Below, one piece after another: positions 29,859 through 38,846 of a stretch of DNA of 64,000 nt. The stretch spans positions 62,001-126,000 of the forward strand of contig JAATGM010000047.1 in assembly GCA_015654675.1 (NCBI GenBank), read 5' to 3'. The stretch's first letter is position 1; every line of letters begins with the position of its first letter. The translations under genes and the position numbers were made by a program. The stretch comes from Planctomycetota bacterium. Lineage in GTDB: Bacteria; Planctomycetota; Phycisphaerae; UBA1845; UTPLA1. Under the pieces are notes generated by a model. That model saw only the letters and a list, made by a program, of their open reading frames with translations. It made no database searches and was not told the origin of the DNA.

Positions 29859-31253
29859 ATGTCCTACGACACCATCATCGCCAACGGCAAACTCATCTCC
29901 GACACAAAAACCACCCAGGCCGACATCGCCATCAAAGGCGAAAAAATCGCCGCCATCGGCAAGGGCCTCGCGAAAAAGCACAAAGGCGTTCCCACCATCG
30001 ACGCCAAAGGCCGCTACGTCATCCCCGGCGGCATCGACGTCCACGTCCACCTTGCCCTCCCGTTCTGCGGCACGGTCTCCGCCGACGACTACGACTCTGG
30101 CACCCGCGCCGCGGCCGCCGGCGGCGTCACCACCGTCATCGACTTCGCGATCCCTTACGGCGAAGAATCGCTACAACAAGCCGTCGATAATTGGATGAAG
30201 CGCGCCGCCGACAAGGCCTGCGTCGATTACACCTTCCACTGCGCCATCACCAACTGGGCCCGCCATGGCCCGCAGATCAAGGACATCTTCCGCCAGGGCA
30301 TCCCCACATATAAGCAATTCATGATTTACGAATCGCAGGGCTGGCAGTCCGACGACGCTGCCATCTACGCCGCCCTCCGGGAACTGAAAGACCTCGGTGG
30401 CCTGCTCCTCATTCACGCCGAATCCAGCCGCGTCCTCGACTTCCTCATCAATCAGAACCACACGCCCGAGCTGATGCGTAAGTACGGCGCTTATCTCCAC
30501 ACCATGACCCGCCCCAACTTCATCGAGGCCGAAGCCATCGAGCGCGTCATCCACTGGACTCGCGTCACCAAGGGCCGCTCCTTCATCGTCCACATGAGCA
30601 CTGGCGAAGGCGCCGACCTCATCAAAAACGCCCAGGACGACGGCGTCGACATCCTCGCCGAAACCTGCGCCCAGTACCTCGTCCTCGACGACGAAAAGTT
30701 CAAAGGCGAAGACGGCCACCTCTTCGCCACCTGCCCGCAGCTCAAGCGCCCAACCGACCAGAAGCGCCTCTGGCAGGGCATCAAGCGCGGCGAGGTCTGC
30801 AACGTCTCGACCGACACCTGCACCTTCACCCGCACGCAGAAAGCCATGTGGAACGGCGACTGGACCAAAATCCCCATGGGTATGCCCGGCCTCGAAACCC
30901 TCATGCCCATCGTCTACACGCACGGCGTCCTCAAGAACCGCCTCTCCATCCACGACTACGTTAACCGCCTCTGCACCGCGCCCGCGAAAATCATGGGCCT
31001 CTTCCCGCGCAAGGGCGTGCTCAAAGTAGGAAGCGACGCCGACATCACCGTTTTCCACCCGACGCGCAAGACGAAGGTCGACTACAAAACTATGCAGACC
31101 AATTGCGACTGGTCCCCGTTCCAGGGCTGGAACCTCGCCGGCTTCGCCGAACACACCTTCTGCCGTGGCCGCCAGGTGATAGACAATTACAAGTTCGTCG
31201 GAAAAAACGGCTACGGCCGCTTCATCCCGCGCGACCACGTAGGCACCGCCTAG
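29859..31253 (+). CDS. hydA: Dihydropyrimidinase (D-hydantoinase family)
   Basis: 464 residues from ATG 29859 (GGAGGG upstream). Cyclic amidohydrolase with all binuclear metal ligands I can check: DVHVH (60-64), the carboxylated lysine in 'TYKQFMIYES' (Lys152) and the His in 'LLIHAESSR' (about 185). It opens the ring of 5,6-dihydrouracil and dihydrothymine to N-carbamoyl-beta-amino acids, and also hydantoins. Step two of the reductive pyrimidine pathway; the PreT and PreA subunits for step one are encoded next, and the NCS1 carrier lies upstream. No gene for step three (beta-ureidopropionase) is in the window. Confidence 0.92.
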   Translation: MSYDTIIANGKLISDTKTTQADIAIKGEKIAAIGKGLAKKHKGVPTIDAKGRYVIPGGIDVHVHLALPFCGTVSADDYDSGTRAAAAGGVTTVIDFAIPYGEESLQQAVDNWMKRAADKACVDYTFHCAITNWARHGPQIKDIFRQGIPTYKQFMIYESQGWQSDDAAIYAALRELKDLGGLLLIHAESSRVLDFLINQNHTPELMRKYGAYLHTMTRPNFIEAEAIERVIHWTRVTKGRSFIVHMSTGEGADLIKNAQDDGVDILAETCAQYLVLDDEKFKGEDGHLFATCPQLKRPTDQKRLWQGIKRGEVCNVSTDTCTFTRTQKAMWNGDWTKIPMGMPGLETLMPIVYTHGVLKNRLSIHDYVNRLCTAPAKIMGLFPRKGVLKVGSDADITVFHPTRKTKVDYKTMQTNCDWSPFQGWNLAGFAEHTFCRGRQVIDNYKFVGKNGYGRFIPRDHVGTA

Positions 31254-31270
31254 ATCGGCGTGCAACAAAC

Positions 31271-31309
31271 TCCCCCTCTCCCGGCGGGAGAGGGCAGGGG
31301 TGAGGGCGA
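31271..31309. repeat. REP-like hairpin repeat, copy 1
   Basis: CCCTCTCCC-GGC-GGGAGAGGG forms a perfect 9-bp stem at 31274-31294, followed by GCAGGGGTGAGGGCG. A second copy with the same stem and a related tail is at 35053-35092. The T-rich tail of a terminator is missing. The family resembles dispersed intergenic REP-like repeats known from many high-GC genomes. Confidence 0.7.
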
Positions 31310-31348
31310 ACCGTAATTCTGGAAGAAGGCCCACGTAGAGCACGAAAT

Positions 31349-32683
31349 ATGCCAGACACAAATCCCCTCCTCGCATCCGCCCACCCCGGCTTCAACGACA
31401 TCCACCCGCCGCTCACCTCCTCCGAGGCCATCGCCGAGGCCACCCGCTGCCTCTACTGCTTCGACGCCCCCTGCACCCGCGCCTGCCCGACCCACATCGA
31501 CATCCCGCGCTTCATCCGCCAGATCATGCACCGCGACCCGGTCGGCGCCGCCAAGACCATCCTCGATTCCAACATCTTCGGCGGCTCCTGCGCCCGCGTC
31601 TGCCCGACCGAAGTCCTCTGCGAAGGCGCCTGCGTCGACAACACCATGCTCAAGGCCCCCGTCCAGATCGGCCGCCTGCAGCGCTTCGCCTGCGACACCG
31701 CTCACGACATCAGCTTCGAGTTCTATCAGCCCGGCCCGGACACAGGCCGCCGCGTCGCCATCGTCGGCGCAGGGCCCGCCGGCCTCACCTGCGCCCACGA
31801 GCTCCGCAAGCGTGGCCACGCCGTCACCATGTTCGATGCCGCCAAACACCCTGGCGGCCTCAACACCCACGGCATCGCCCCCTACAAGCTCTCAACCCAG
31901 TTCGCCCTGAGCGAAACCGATCGAATTCTCCAGCTGGGCATCGACCTCCGCCTCAAGCAGGCCATCGACGGCAAAAAACTCGCCAAACTGCTCGGCGATT
32001 TCGACGCTGTCTTCCTCGCCATCGGCCTCGGCCGCACGGCTCCGCTCGGCATTCCCGGCGAGAACCTAAAGGGCTTCATCGAAAGTCTGGAGTTCATCTA
32101 CCGCGCCCATACCGAGCCAATGAAGAAGCTGAGAGTCGGCAATCGTGTCGTGGTGATCGGCGGAGGTAACACCGCGATCGACGTGGCCCGCACGGCCCGC
32201 CACCTCGGCGCCGAAGAAGTAACCATCGCCTACCGCCGCGACGCCGCTTCCATGTCCGCCTTCCAGCACGAACAGGAAGGCGCTCTCGCCGAAGGCGTCA
32301 AAATCGAATTCTTGGCCGCGCCAACGCGCATCCTCGGCAAGTCCGGCCGCGTCTCAGGCGTCCGCTTCGCCCGCGTGAAAATGCAAGGCAAAGGCCGCAA
32401 GGCAACGCTCAAGCCCGTCCGCGGCAGCGATTTCGACGTGCCCGCCGACACCGTCATCCGCGCACTAGGCCAGGAGCCGCTGCTCGATATCGCGAAGGCA
32501 CTGCCAAAGCTGAAGTTCACCCCCAAGGGTCGAATCATCGCCGACGCCGACACCCATGCAACATCCGTCTCAGGTCTTTACGCTGGTGGTGACTGCCGCC
32601 ACGGCGCGGGAGAAGAAGTAGTCAACGCAGTGCAGGACGGTAAGCAGGCGGCGGCAGGAATCAACACCGCTCTCAGTCGGTAG
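31349..32683 (+). CDS. preT: NAD-dependent dihydropyrimidine dehydrogenase subunit PreT
   Basis: 444 residues. The N-terminal Fe-S domain has two tetra-cysteine sets: 'CLYCFDAPCTRACPTHIDI' (from Cys34) and 'CARVCPTEVLCEGAC'. The rest is a GltD-like two-dinucleotide-fold flavoprotein: FAD motif 'VAIVGAGPAGLTCA' and NAD motif 'VVVIGGGNTAIDVA'. PreT takes electrons from NADH and passes them through its Fe-S clusters to PreA, which reduces uracil and thymine. The preA gene follows 817 bases downstream, separated by a minus-strand two-gene module. The start lies about 40 bases after a REP-like repeat. Confidence 0.92.
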   Translation: MPDTNPLLASAHPGFNDIHPPLTSSEAIAEATRCLYCFDAPCTRACPTHIDIPRFIRQIMHRDPVGAAKTILDSNIFGGSCARVCPTEVLCEGACVDNTMLKAPVQIGRLQRFACDTAHDISFEFYQPGPDTGRRVAIVGAGPAGLTCAHELRKRGHAVTMFDAAKHPGGLNTHGIAPYKLSTQFALSETDRILQLGIDLRLKQAIDGKKLAKLLGDFDAVFLAIGLGRTAPLGIPGENLKGFIESLEFIYRAHTEPMKKLRVGNRVVVIGGGNTAIDVARTARHLGAEEVTIAYRRDAASMSAFQHEQEGALAEGVKIEFLAAPTRILGKSGRVSGVRFARVKMQGKGRKATLKPVRGSDFDVPADTVIRALGQEPLLDIAKALPKLKFTPKGRIIADADTHATSVSGLYAGGDCRHGAGEEVVNAVQDGKQAAAGINTALSR

Positions 32684-32879
32684 GGGGGCAATGCCGCGCT
32701 TCCGCGTCGCGTCGCGCCCGCGCTTCATGCGCCAAGTCCATCACTTCCAACATCTCCCCCAGCCACCGTACTCGTTCCTCGATGCTCAGCTTGAGAAACT
32801 CCTCCCGATGCCACGCGCTCGCCTCGTCAAACGTCATGGTCGGCGACGGAACCGAATTGCTGTCGTCGGGAGAGCTCAA
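32673..32879 (-). CDS. Small acidic helical protein, partner of nucleotidyltransferase
   Basis: 68 residues: 'MTFDEASAWHREEFLKLSIE', then 'ERVRWLGEMLEVMDLAHEAR'. Its ATG overlaps the stop of the nucleotidyltransferase gene (ATGA), so the two are translationally coupled. The 'LS.EERVRWLGEMLE' stretch is common in small genes beside DUF6036/AbiEii nucleotidyltransferases. The 3' end overlaps the end of preT by 11 bases. Function unknown; toxin-antitoxin-like by layout. Confidence 0.7.
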   Translation of the reverse strand: MSSPDDSNSVPSPTMTFDEASAWHREEFLKLSIEERVRWLGEMLEVMDLAHEARARRDAEARHCPPTD

Positions 32880-33379
32880 AGTCTAATTCCTCCACGAGAT
32901 TTTATTACGTGGAGCGCCTGGACGTCCATCAGGTCTTGCGGCCGGCCGGTGCGAGTCTTCATATCGATCAGATCGTCGATCGCGCAGACCCTGAACGTCT
33001 GCCCACCGGCGGACATGGTTGCCGCCCGTGCATGAAACGTTTCCCATTCAATCGGCGACTCCACAAACAAATCGACCGCGAATGTCGGACTCAGCGAATC
33101 GATCATCGTAAATACCACCGCGCCCTTTTCGGCTAGCCAGCGCTGGCGTTCCTTCTCGTCCGCAAACCCAAATGGATCAACCGGCGCACGCGGCTTCATC
33201 TCCAATCCGACCAGCGCCTCAATCGCCTTCCGCGCCTCGCCCGGCGAAAGGTCCACGACAATGTCCAGGTCCCGAGTCGCCCGATTGTGCCCGTGCATGA
33301 CTGCGGCAAACCCCCCAACTATGACATACCGCACGCCATGCCGGTTCAGCGATTCAATCACCCGCAGGAATGGATTCAT
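32876..33379 (-). CDS. Nucleotidyltransferase (AbiEii/DUF6036-like)
   Basis: 167 residues from ATG 33379; an upstream frame to 33451 would add a non-conserved 24 residues. The fold signature is complete: 'RYVIVGGFAAVMHGHNRATR' followed by 'DLDIVVD', giving the GG and DxD metal-binding motifs of MNT/AbiEii-type enzymes, and later 'FAVDLFVESP' for the third acidic position. A C-terminal 'IDDLIDMKTRTGRPQDLMDV' matches the family. First of a two-gene minus-strand module with a 68-residue partner, placed between preT and preA on the opposite strand. Confidence 0.85.
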   Translation of the reverse strand: MNPFLRVIESLNRHGVRYVIVGGFAAVMHGHNRATRDLDIVVDLSPGEARKAIEALVGLEMKPRAPVDPFGFADEKERQRWLAEKGAVVFTMIDSLSPTFAVDLFVESPIEWETFHARAATMSAGGQTFRVCAIDDLIDMKTRTGRPQDLMDVQALHVIKSRGGIRL

Positions 33380-33499
33380 CGCCTCACACTCTATTCGCCG
33401 CCCGCCCTCCATTCCACCAACGCCCACCGTCGCAATCCCCGTTTCTCGCACGCCCCCTCGCGTTACAATGCCGTTCGTCTATTTCCGACGGAGGCCATG

Positions 33500-35050
33500 A
33501 TGAAACCCAATCGCAACGGCAAGCCCCGATCCAACGGCAATCCCAAACCCGCCGCCACCGCCTACCAACCCATCGACCTCTCCGTCTCCTTCTGCGGCGT
33601 CCACTCGCCCAACCCCTTCTGGCTCGCCTCCGCGCCGCCCACCAACTCCGAATACCAGGTCCGCCGCGCCTTCGAGGCCGGCTGGGGCGGCGCCGTCTGG
33701 AAAACCCTCACCAACGAGCCCATCGTCAATGTCTCCTCGCGCTACGGCGGCGTCGATTACGACGGCCGCAAGGTAATGGGCCTGAACAACATCGAGCTCA
33801 TCACCGACCGCACCCTCGAAGACAACCTCGCCGAAGTCACCCGGGTGAAGCGCGACTTCCCGAAACACGCCCTCTTCGTCTCCCTCATGGTCGAGTCGAA
33901 AAAGGAAGTCTGGCAAGACGTCGTCAAGCAAACTCAGGACGCCGGCGCAGACGGCATCGAACTCAACTTCGGCTGCCCCCACGGAATGTCCGAGCGCGGC
34001 ATGGGCGCCGCCGTCGGCCAGGTCCCCGAATACACCTGCATGATCGTCGAGTGGGTCAAAGCGGCCGCCCGCATCCCCGTCATCGTCAAGCTCACCCCCA
34101 ACATCTCCGACATCCGCGCCGCCGGCCGCGCCGCCAAGCGCGGCGGCGCCGACGCCATCAGTCTCATTAACACCATCAACTCCATCATGGGCGTCGACCT
34201 CGAAACCCTCGCCCCCAAGCCGCAGGTCGCTGGCTTCGGCTCGCACGGCGGCTACTGCGGCCCGGCCGTCAAGCCCATCGCCCTCAACATGGTCTCGCAG
34301 ATCGCCTCCGACCCGGACATCCGCCTGCCCATCAGCGGCATCGGCGGCATTCAGGCCTGGCAGGACGCCGTCGAACACATGCTCCTCGGCGCAACCACCA
34401 CCCAGGTCTGCACCGCCGTCATGCACTACGGCTTCCGCATCGTCCAGCAGCTCATCGATGGTCTGTCCAGTTGGATGCGTCAGAAGAATTACACCCGCGT
34501 GACCGACTTCATCGGCGCATCCGTCGATCGCGTTCGCGACTGGGGCGACCTCGACCTCAACTACAAAGTCGTCGCCCAGATCGACCAGGCCAAGTGCATC
34601 AATTGCGGCCTCTGCTACATCGCCTGCGAAGACGGCTGCCACCAGTCCATCAAGCGCGACAAAGTCACCGAAGAAGAGTTCGTCGCCCGCGCCGGCCGCC
34701 AGCCGGCCATGGTCGGTTCCCAGGCCCCGACGTCCGTCGCTGGCGGCTCGGCCGTGCGCATGCCCGACAATCACAAGACCCACGCCCGAACCCCGCCCCC
34801 CAACCTGCGCACCTTCGTCAGCGGCACCGACCGCTACGTCCACGGCGCCGGCGACGGCTACGTCAACCTCTACACCATCAACCAGAACACCTGCGTCGGC
34901 TGCAACATGTGCTCGCTGGTCTGCCCCGTCGACGAATGCATCACGATGCGCCAGATCGACACCGGCAAACCCAAAATGAGCTGGCGCGACTACCAAAAGC
35001 TGCTCGCCGAAGGAAAAATGGAAAAAATCCAACCCCCGCAACACGTATGA
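33500..35050 (+). CDS. preA: NAD-dependent dihydropyrimidine dehydrogenase subunit PreA
   Basis: 516 residues; ATG 33500 is five bases from GGAGG (33490-33494), with another ATG directly before it. The FMN TIM barrel (about 25-345) contains 'ELNFGCPHGMSERGMG' with Cys159, the counterpart of the catalytic Cys671 of mammalian DPD. Two ferredoxin clusters follow: 'CINCGLCYIACEDGCHQ' and 'CVGCNMCSLVCPVDEC'. A longer linker than usual (about 380-460) separates the two Cys sets. Reduces uracil/thymine to the 5,6-dihydro forms (reversible) with electrons from PreT. A TACAAT (33464-33469) may be its own -10. Confidence 0.93.
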   Translation: MKPNRNGKPRSNGNPKPAATAYQPIDLSVSFCGVHSPNPFWLASAPPTNSEYQVRRAFEAGWGGAVWKTLTNEPIVNVSSRYGGVDYDGRKVMGLNNIELITDRTLEDNLAEVTRVKRDFPKHALFVSLMVESKKEVWQDVVKQTQDAGADGIELNFGCPHGMSERGMGAAVGQVPEYTCMIVEWVKAAARIPVIVKLTPNISDIRAAGRAAKRGGADAISLINTINSIMGVDLETLAPKPQVAGFGSHGGYCGPAVKPIALNMVSQIASDPDIRLPISGIGGIQAWQDAVEHMLLGATTTQVCTAVMHYGFRIVQQLIDGLSSWMRQKNYTRVTDFIGASVDRVRDWGDLDLNYKVVAQIDQAKCINCGLCYIACEDGCHQSIKRDKVTEEEFVARAGRQPAMVGSQAPTSVAGGSAVRMPDNHKTHARTPPPNLRTFVSGTDRYVHGAGDGYVNLYTINQNTCVGCNMCSLVCPVDECITMRQIDTGKPKMSWRDYQKLLAEGKMEKIQPPQHV

Positions 35051-35052
35051 TG

Positions 35053-35092
35053 CCCCCTCTCCCTGGAAGGGAGAGGGTAGGAGTGAAGGTCG
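35053..35092. repeat. REP-like hairpin repeat, copy 2
   Basis: CCCTCTCCC-TGGAA-GGGAGAGGG (35055-35077), then GTAGGAGTGAAGGTCG. Same 9-bp stem as copy 1 (31274-31294) and a tail that differs at a few bases. It starts three bases after the preA stop. Confidence 0.7.
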
Positions 35093-35168
35093 ATGGAGCG
35101 ATGCGCTCGTCGCTGTAATTTTCGAGTCGAAGCATCTCCGCAGCACCCACAGCCGCACCCCCTATACT

Positions 35169-35918
35169 ATGACGCAACTTCCCTTCACAACCCCGTTCCC
35201 ACGCCCGACCGAATTCTCTCCACGGTTATGCGAAATCTTTCCGGAGATCACGGAGCGAATTCTGGACTCGCGCGACGCCGACCTAAGTTGGCACGAGTAC
35301 CGTTTCATCTTTGACTACGATTTGCTGGACTGGCCCGACGAAGTGCTTTTTCCGGGCGCCGCATACTTTCTCCCATCGGTCTTCGCCTTCATGCGCGACG
35401 CGCCGTCCGACTCCTTCGAGATTCACGGCGATGTAGTGAGCTTTGTGCGAACGGCAAACGCATTCCTGTCGTCCGCCGGCCTGCTTGCCGAAGTGCATCG
35501 CGCGTTCGCAGACTGCCTCCGCGCCTGGACCGCCAGGTTCGAGATTGTTCATTACGGTCATAACGCACCTGAGCTAGGCGGTTCCCGCTTGCGCTACCAG
35601 GACATTGTTCAAAATTGCGACTATGCGCTCGGCGTAATTCAGGATCTCGTCGACCGTCGCACTGATGCCGCCGTGGCCGACGCCTTCGTCGCCGAGCTCT
35701 CCCGGCCGGACGCCACTCCGACCCAATCCGCCTGGTTCTTGGAACTCGCCGGCATCCGATACTCGCCAAGATGCAGAATTCGCAAAGGTCCGACACTCAC
35801 GATTCTCTCCGACGAAACGCTCCACCGGCGAGCCGCCGAAATCGCCTCCCGCGACCCATCGCTTATGCAGGGCTCCCCAACCTACTGGCCCGACCTCAAA
35901 CGCCTTCTCAATCTCTGA
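35169..35918 (+). CDS. Hypothetical protein
   Basis: 249 residues, soluble, no signal peptide. Notable stretches: 'WHEYRFIFDYDLLDWPDEVL', 'GGSRLRYQDIVQNCDYALGV' and 'PTLTILSDETLHRRAAEI'. I do not recognise the family. A TATACT directly abuts the ATG at 35169; if it is a -10 box the true start would be further in, but no good alternative codon is evident. Codon use and composition match its neighbours. It precedes a lipoprotein gene by 22 bases. Confidence 0.6.
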   Translation: MTQLPFTTPFPRPTEFSPRLCEIFPEITERILDSRDADLSWHEYRFIFDYDLLDWPDEVLFPGAAYFLPSVFAFMRDAPSDSFEIHGDVVSFVRTANAFLSSAGLLAEVHRAFADCLRAWTARFEIVHYGHNAPELGGSRLRYQDIVQNCDYALGVIQDLVDRRTDAAVADAFVAELSRPDATPTQSAWFLELAGIRYSPRCRIRKGPTLTILSDETLHRRAAEIASRDPSLMQGSPTYWPDLKRLLNL

Positions 35919-35940
35919 CCGCGCGGTACGATCCATCGTC

Positions 35941-36600
35941 ATGCACGCATCACACTCCTTCACGAGCCGGGCAATACTCGCGCTGTCCATCGTCGGCATG
36001 TCAGCGCTGGCAGCATGTAGCCAGTCCAATCATCTCCCGTCCGCGCACAAGCTGCCCGCCGCATCCCAACCCGCCGAATTCACCGACGAAGACCGGCAAG
36101 TAATCGAGGCCGTGCTGCTCTCGTTGATCAACGATCCGCAATTCCGTGTCTACGGCGCGGAGAGCGGGCACTGTAATTCGATCGCCTTGATCAACGAGAC
36201 GCAAAGAGCAACCCATCGCCTGGAAGAGGAATATGAGCACTGCCCGATGCCGGGCGGCCTCAGTCCCGACGCAATCCGCGCATTCGCAGAGCGCAATAAA
36301 CAGCCAGCTCCGATCGACGCCACCGGCTGGGGTGCGCAGATTCGCGTCATCAAGGAAGTTGATATTCCAAGAAATCAGTATGTTTACTCCCCGGACGAAA
36401 GGGAGTACTGCCTTCAGAATCCCGGAACGCGGGGCGTGGTCCGTGCCTGCCTGCCGTGCTACCTCGGCGACGCGACGAGCGCCTATCTCGAGCTGGGCTA
36501 TCGCTGGAGCGCGGCACATTCCGCATCCGCGGAGTTCCTGCTTCGTAAGACCAACGGCAAATGGACCGTGATCCAGCGCACATTCAAGCTCTATGCTTGA
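35941..36600 (+). CDS. Hypothetical lipoprotein
   Basis: 219 residues with a lipobox: 'ILALSIVGMSALAACSQSNH', cleavage before Cys about 25. The mature part begins with a Pro/Ala linker and then 'FTDEDRQVIEAVLLSLINDP', a pattern seen in secreted planctomycete proteins of unknown role; 'RACLPCYLGD' holds a Cys pair. TACGAT ends eight bases before the ATG and no Shine-Dalgarno is present, so the message may be leaderless. Confidence 0.7.
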   Translation: MHASHSFTSRAILALSIVGMSALAACSQSNHLPSAHKLPAASQPAEFTDEDRQVIEAVLLSLINDPQFRVYGAESGHCNSIALINETQRATHRLEEEYEHCPMPGGLSPDAIRAFAERNKQPAPIDATGWGAQIRVIKEVDIPRNQYVYSPDEREYCLQNPGTRGVVRACLPCYLGDATSAYLELGYRWSAAHSASAEFLLRKTNGKWTVIQRTFKLYA

Positions 36601-36644
36601 AAATTCGGCGAACGACGTGTCGCTGTTCGGGCTGGAGTAGGGCA

Positions 36645-37037
36645 GTGGTCGATCCGAATGAAGCGCCGCAGTCCACACCGCCTCGCCGCAAAGACTCAAT
36701 GTCCGCCTTCTTCCGCCGCAAATGTCACTTCAGCCCGCCGTGCCCCAATTGCGATTGTCTCGTCTCCGAAGTCGCCGAAACCCCCGAGAACGATACGCGC
36801 AGAATCCAGAACTGGATCATTTCCATCATCATTTTCCCCCTGATCATCCTGGACGGGGGCGCCATCAGCTCTCGCTTCTTCTCAGACTACGAGTACATCT
36901 GCAAAAACTGTGCTGCCCGCTTCCGCAACAACAAACAGCTCTACCCGCGCCCCGTCCGCTGCCCTGATTGCGACTACGAGTTGAAAAACCTCACCGCCAA
37001 TCGCTGCCCCGAATGCGGATGGAAAATCCCTCAATGA
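36645..37037 (+). CDS. Zinc-ribbon protein with one membrane helix
   Basis: 130 residues from GTG 36645 (GGAG seven bases upstream); ATG 36699 is an alternative. Four CxxC pairs: CPNC, CKNC, CPDC and CPEC, the last two forming 'CPDCDYELKNLTANRCPECG', the planctomycete zinc-ribbon signature. A membrane helix 'WIISIIIFPLIILDGGAIS' sits between the first and second pair. Function unknown. The same ribbon appears in the protein at 57459-58301. Confidence 0.7.
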   Translation: MVDPNEAPQSTPPRRKDSMSAFFRRKCHFSPPCPNCDCLVSEVAETPENDTRRIQNWIISIIIFPLIILDGGAISSRFFSDYEYICKNCAARFRNNKQLYPRPVRCPDCDYELKNLTANRCPECGWKIPQ

Positions 37038-37121
37038 ACGTCCGGAAGACGTGCCTTTGATGGCGCGCAAAAAAGAAGTGCGCCCACTCGGCTTCCGGCG
37101 AGTACCTGCATCCGCCCGCAA

Positions 37122-38651
37122 TCATGGACAAGCACCGCCGGCGATGAGCTTCCCAACAAATCCCTGAACATCGCGGCCGTTCACCAATCCATCGCCACCA
37201 AAATCGCCCGGGCAACAAGCCGGTGCCGCCGGGCACCCGCCGCCTGCAATCAACTGTGCGACAAATCCCGGAATATCCCCATTGCTGACGACGCCGCTCG
37301 CGTCGAAGTCACCGGAGCAACACGCAACGGCCGCGCAGCCGAGTTCGAAAACATAGGCCGAGCCGGCGTCGGCCCCGCCGACCGTGTTGTCAAAGATCGC
37401 CCCGATCACCGCCGTGTCGCCCGAGAGCGCCAGCGATCCGCCGAAGACGTCGCCCGCCGCACCGTCGGCCGCCGTCAGTTTGTGTTGCTCGGTCCACACG
37501 GTCCCGGCGCGCGTGAAGACGTAAGCCTAACCGGCGTCCACCCCGCTGGCATGGTCGTCCGAATAAGCCCCGACGATGACTGTGTTGCCCGATAGCGCCA
37601 GCGCGAAGCCGAACTCGTCGCCCGCCGCCGCGTCGGAGGCCGTCAGTTTGGCTTGTTGGGTCCAGACGGTTCCGGACCGAGTGAAGACATAAGCCGAGCC
37701 CGCGTTGGCTCCGCCCGCGTGGTCATCCCATCGCGAGCCGACGACGATCGTGTCACCGTCGATCGCGACCTGACGGCCGAACTCGTCCATCGCCGCGCCG
37801 TCGGAAGCCGTCAGCTTGGCCTGCTCAACCCAGGAGTTACCCGATTTGACGAAAACGTACGCCGAGCCTGCATCAGTCCCGCCGGCGTTGTCTTCGGCAG
37901 ACGCCCCGACCACAGCCGTGTCTTGCGAAGGCGACATCGCGACTGAAATTCCGAACTGGTCGCCCGACACCCCGTCCGAGGGATGCACTTGCTGCGGCAC
38001 CCACTGCACAATTCCCGAAGGGGCGGTGCGCGCATAGAAGAATGCCGAACCACCGTAGCCGCCCGGAGCGACGTGGGCCCCGACCACGGCCGTGTCACCC
38101 TCCAGCGCCACCGAAACGCCAAAGTACTGAAACGAGCCGAATTGCGGGCACTCAATTGCCGCTTGCTGAGTCCATTCCTCGCTGCCCGGAGGGCCGGACC
38201 GGACGAAGATGTAAATCAGGCCCGTGGCATTCCCATTGGGCCACAGCCACGCACCGACCAGGGCCGTGTTACCCGAGACTGCAACCGAGATGCCGGACTG
38301 GTCGCCCGTTTCCAGCCCGAACACGGGTTCGGTGCCGATCAGCTTGGCCTGTTGCGTCCAGACGCCGCTTCCGGGCGGACCGGAGCGGACATAGACATAC
38401 GCCGCGCCGGCATCGACGCCGGTCGCGTTGTCGTCTTGCCGCGCCCCGACCACGATCGTGTTCCCGTTAATCGCGACATTGCCGAACCAGTCATCCGCCG
38501 CCGCGTCGGAAGATGTAAGCTTGCCCATCTCCTGCGGGTTACACTGCCCCCGCACCGGCGTGCCCGCTGCGACAACCACGAGCAATCCGCACGCCACCGT
38601 AATGCCGCGCCGCAACCCACAACGATCCAGGCGAATAGAGAATCGGTTCAT
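37122..38651 (-). pseudogene. Secreted FG-GAP (beta-propeller) repeat protein broken by one nonsense codon
   Basis: Starts at ATG 38651 (GAGG seven bases upstream) with a signal peptide ('ITVACGLLVVVAAGTPVRG'), then about seven repeats of the type 'LTASD.A..DEFG..VA..GDT.VVG...D' and 'ADAGSAYVF', as in integrin-alpha-like propellers. At 37529-37527 the codon is TAG, where every other repeat has TCG (DAG-S-AYVF). The frame continues intact for 135 more codons: another repeat half, then two dockerin-like modules ('CSGDFDASGVVSNGDIPGFV', 'CPGDFGGDGLVNGRDVQGF') and a TAA/TGA end at 37122. One C-to-A change explains it. A recent pseudogene, a sequencing error or readthrough would all fit; the truncated protein would lose its C-terminal modules. 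Confidence 0.85.
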
Positions 38652-38846
38652 CGTTCGTCCTCACCCTTGAGCCCAAAACCACGCCCAATTCCGGCCAGGA
38701 CCGCTTTCGCGTCGAGACAACCGGCGGCGGTATGATGGCGGACACTTCTGGCCGCCGAGCCGAGAAGCGTTCCGCCTCGTACCGGCCTCAATAGCCCGTA
38801 CGAAAAAGACGCGCGATTCCCTTCATCGAAATTGAGGAAAGTCCGA

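Noticed and set aside
31271-31309. Hairpin after the dihydropyrimidinase read as a rho-independent terminator
   Set aside because: No T-run follows, and the same stem recurs after preA with a conserved tail, so it is better called a repeat.
33479-35158. 559-codon minus-strand frame opposite preA
   Set aside because: Gly/Asp/Val-rich mirror frame of a high-GC gene; preA on the plus strand has complete motifs.
35163-35171. TATACT directly before ATG 35169 read as a promoter
   Set aside because: Transcription would start inside the gene, and no -35 box is at the right distance; left as a note only.
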